From JAAXQD01 sp035529735 (lineage in GTDB: Bacteria > Desulfobacterota > Desulfobacteria > Desulfobacterales > UBA11574), in assembly GCA_035529735.1 (NCBI GenBank), contig DATKWE010000081.1, forward strand, positions 1 through 6,007: a DNA stretch of 6,007 nucleotides, in the 5' to 3' direction. Positions 5,047 through 6,007 of this stretch are shown here, one piece after another (the first letter of the stretch is position 1; the number at the start of each line of letters is the position of its first letter). A program made the translations under genes and the position numbers. The notes beneath the pieces are model-generated. The model was not told the DNA's origin. It made no database searches and worked only from the letters and a program-made list of their open reading frames with translations.

Positions 5047-6007
5047 TCAGGATTTGCTCTGCAATAACGGCGGAATACCCTCGGATACCCTTCGGAGAAT
5101 GTCCCAATAGGCGCCGCGATGCCCGGATTTGATCGCTTCGGTCAGTGCCGGATTGTCATTATAATTGTAATCCGGATTTACCTCGGTCCGCCGGCCGAGA
5201 AGAAATCTCGGATCATCACCCACAAGACCGTGCAGCCAGTCTTCCACGTCTTCACCCAAACTGATATCACAGTAATAAATCGGGCGAAGAAAAGATTCAT
5301 TGTTTTCCAGGGCGCCGAAAAGGCTGGGATTTTTCGACAACTTTCCTTTGGACGTCTCCAGAATTTGCCGCCCCAGTTGCGTCATCGGATAAAGTCTTAC
5401 ACCGAGGCTGATGCCCACACGATCCGGTTTGATCTGTTTCATCAGATGAATCGCTGTTTCAATCGATGTTCTTGTTTCGCCGGGAGATCCGAGGATTAAG
5501 TCGAACATGCAAATGATGTTATGTTTGAGGCAAATTTCTCGAATTCGCGTCAAATCATCCGGGCTGTAATTATGACCCAGACGACGCAGCATGCTTTCAT
5601 CCCCATGGTCGGCACCGAAATCGATTCCAACACATCCGGCGGTGCGCATTAAATGTGCCAGCTCTTCTGTAAAATGCTCGGGAGAACAGTAGGCATACCA
5701 TTTAATTTTACTTCCCAGTCCTGAATCGATGATGGCCTTGGATACCTGAACAGCATGGGAGTAGGGCCCATTGAACTCGCAGTCACACGTATGAAATACG
5801 TTGATTCCACGGTGATAAAGATCGGTCAATTCCGCCACCACATTTTGCGGCGGACGCACTCTTACGGTTTTACCCTTGATAAATGGTTCCGGACAATAGG
5901 TGCACTTCAAGGAACAGCCGCGTTTGGACTCGAACCCGACCTGCCCGCCGTTTTCGAAATAATATGGATTGTCAATCAAAGATCTGGCGGCTAAATCCAT
6001 ATTTTCA
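5047..6007 (-). CDS. Radical SAM protein, probably of the B12-binding radical SAM class, N-terminus cut by the window edge
   Basis: The frame is open to the right edge. An ATG at 6000 is in frame, but the seven bases before it show no Shine-Dalgarno and the frame continues upstream through Glu-Asn, so the protein probably starts outside the window. Numbering from that ATG, 317 residues are visible. C29-SLK-C33-TY-C36 is the CxxxCxxC motif that binds the 4Fe-4S cluster and S-adenosylmethionine. Further radical SAM features are the HTCDCEFN strand (70-77), GIDFGADHG (125-133), the LRRLGHNYSPDDL helix region (138-150), DLILGSPGETRTS (167-179) and LGVRLYPMTQLG (199-210). Sequences of this style usually follow an N-terminal cobalamin-binding domain; no such domain is visible here, as it would be off the window. 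The substrate cannot be told. The gene converges on the mscS operon with a 57-bp gap and is not part of it. Confidence 0.9.
   Translation of the reverse strand, partial: ENMDLAARSLIDNPYYFENGGQVGFESKRGCSLKCTYCPEPFIKGKTVRVRPPQNVVAELTDLYHRGINVFHTCDCEFNGPYSHAVQVSKAIIDSGLGSKIKWYAYCSPEHFTEELAHLMRTAGCVGIDFGADHGDESMLRRLGHNYSPDDLTRIREICLKHNIICMFDLILGSPGETRTSIETAIHLMKQIKPDRVGISLGVRLYPMTQLGRQILETSKGKLSKNPSLFGALENNESFLRPIYYCDISLGEDVEDWLHGLVGDDPRFLLGRRTEVNPDYNYNDNPALTEAIKSGHRGAYWDILRRVSEGIPPLLQSKS

Noticed and set aside
5119..5499. A 126-codon plus-strand frame inside the radical SAM gene
   Set aside because: It is antisense to a region with clear radical SAM motifs and has no support of its own.

Overview
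The window looks like chromosomal DNA of a Gram-negative bacterium of moderate GC content. The style of the proteins (a cysteine-rich YkgJ-type protein, a B12-type radical SAM enzyme, paired MscS channels) suggests Desulfobacterota or a similar anaerobic deltaproteobacterial lineage. That placement is an inference from recognition only; there is no rRNA or other phylogenetic marker. No tRNA, rRNA, CRISPR array, insertion sequence or phage gene was seen.

Layout. The left third is transcribed leftward. It holds the N-terminal 174 residues of a TetR/AcrR-type repressor cut by the left edge (1-522), a 339-bp gene-free spacer, and a complete YkgJ-type CxxCxxCC protein of 224 residues (862-1536) with its own promoter. 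A 458-bp AT-rich divergent spacer (1537-1994) follows. It is rich in structure: a 12-bp tandem repeat, ATGATAT/ATATCAT palindromes, and a nested set of inverted repeats just before the next gene. The centre is a tight rightward operon of three genes: an MscS-family channel (1995-2912), a soluble protein that looks like an AAA+/ORC-type ATPase with a broken Walker A plus a winged helix (2948-4186), and a second, different MscS-family channel (4201-4989). The gaps are 35 and 14 bp. The right end is a convergent radical SAM gene (5047 to the right edge), probably lacking its N-terminal, possibly B12-binding, domain.

How the genes may work together. The operon is the most interesting part. Two non-identical small mechanosensitive channels enclose a cytoplasmic nucleotide-binding-like protein that has lost its catalytic P-loop residues. 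A reasonable hypothesis is that this protein senses or couples something to channel gating or assembly, or regulates expression of the channels. Nothing in the sequence proves this. The TetR, YkgJ and radical SAM genes are on the other strand and show no clear functional link to the channels.
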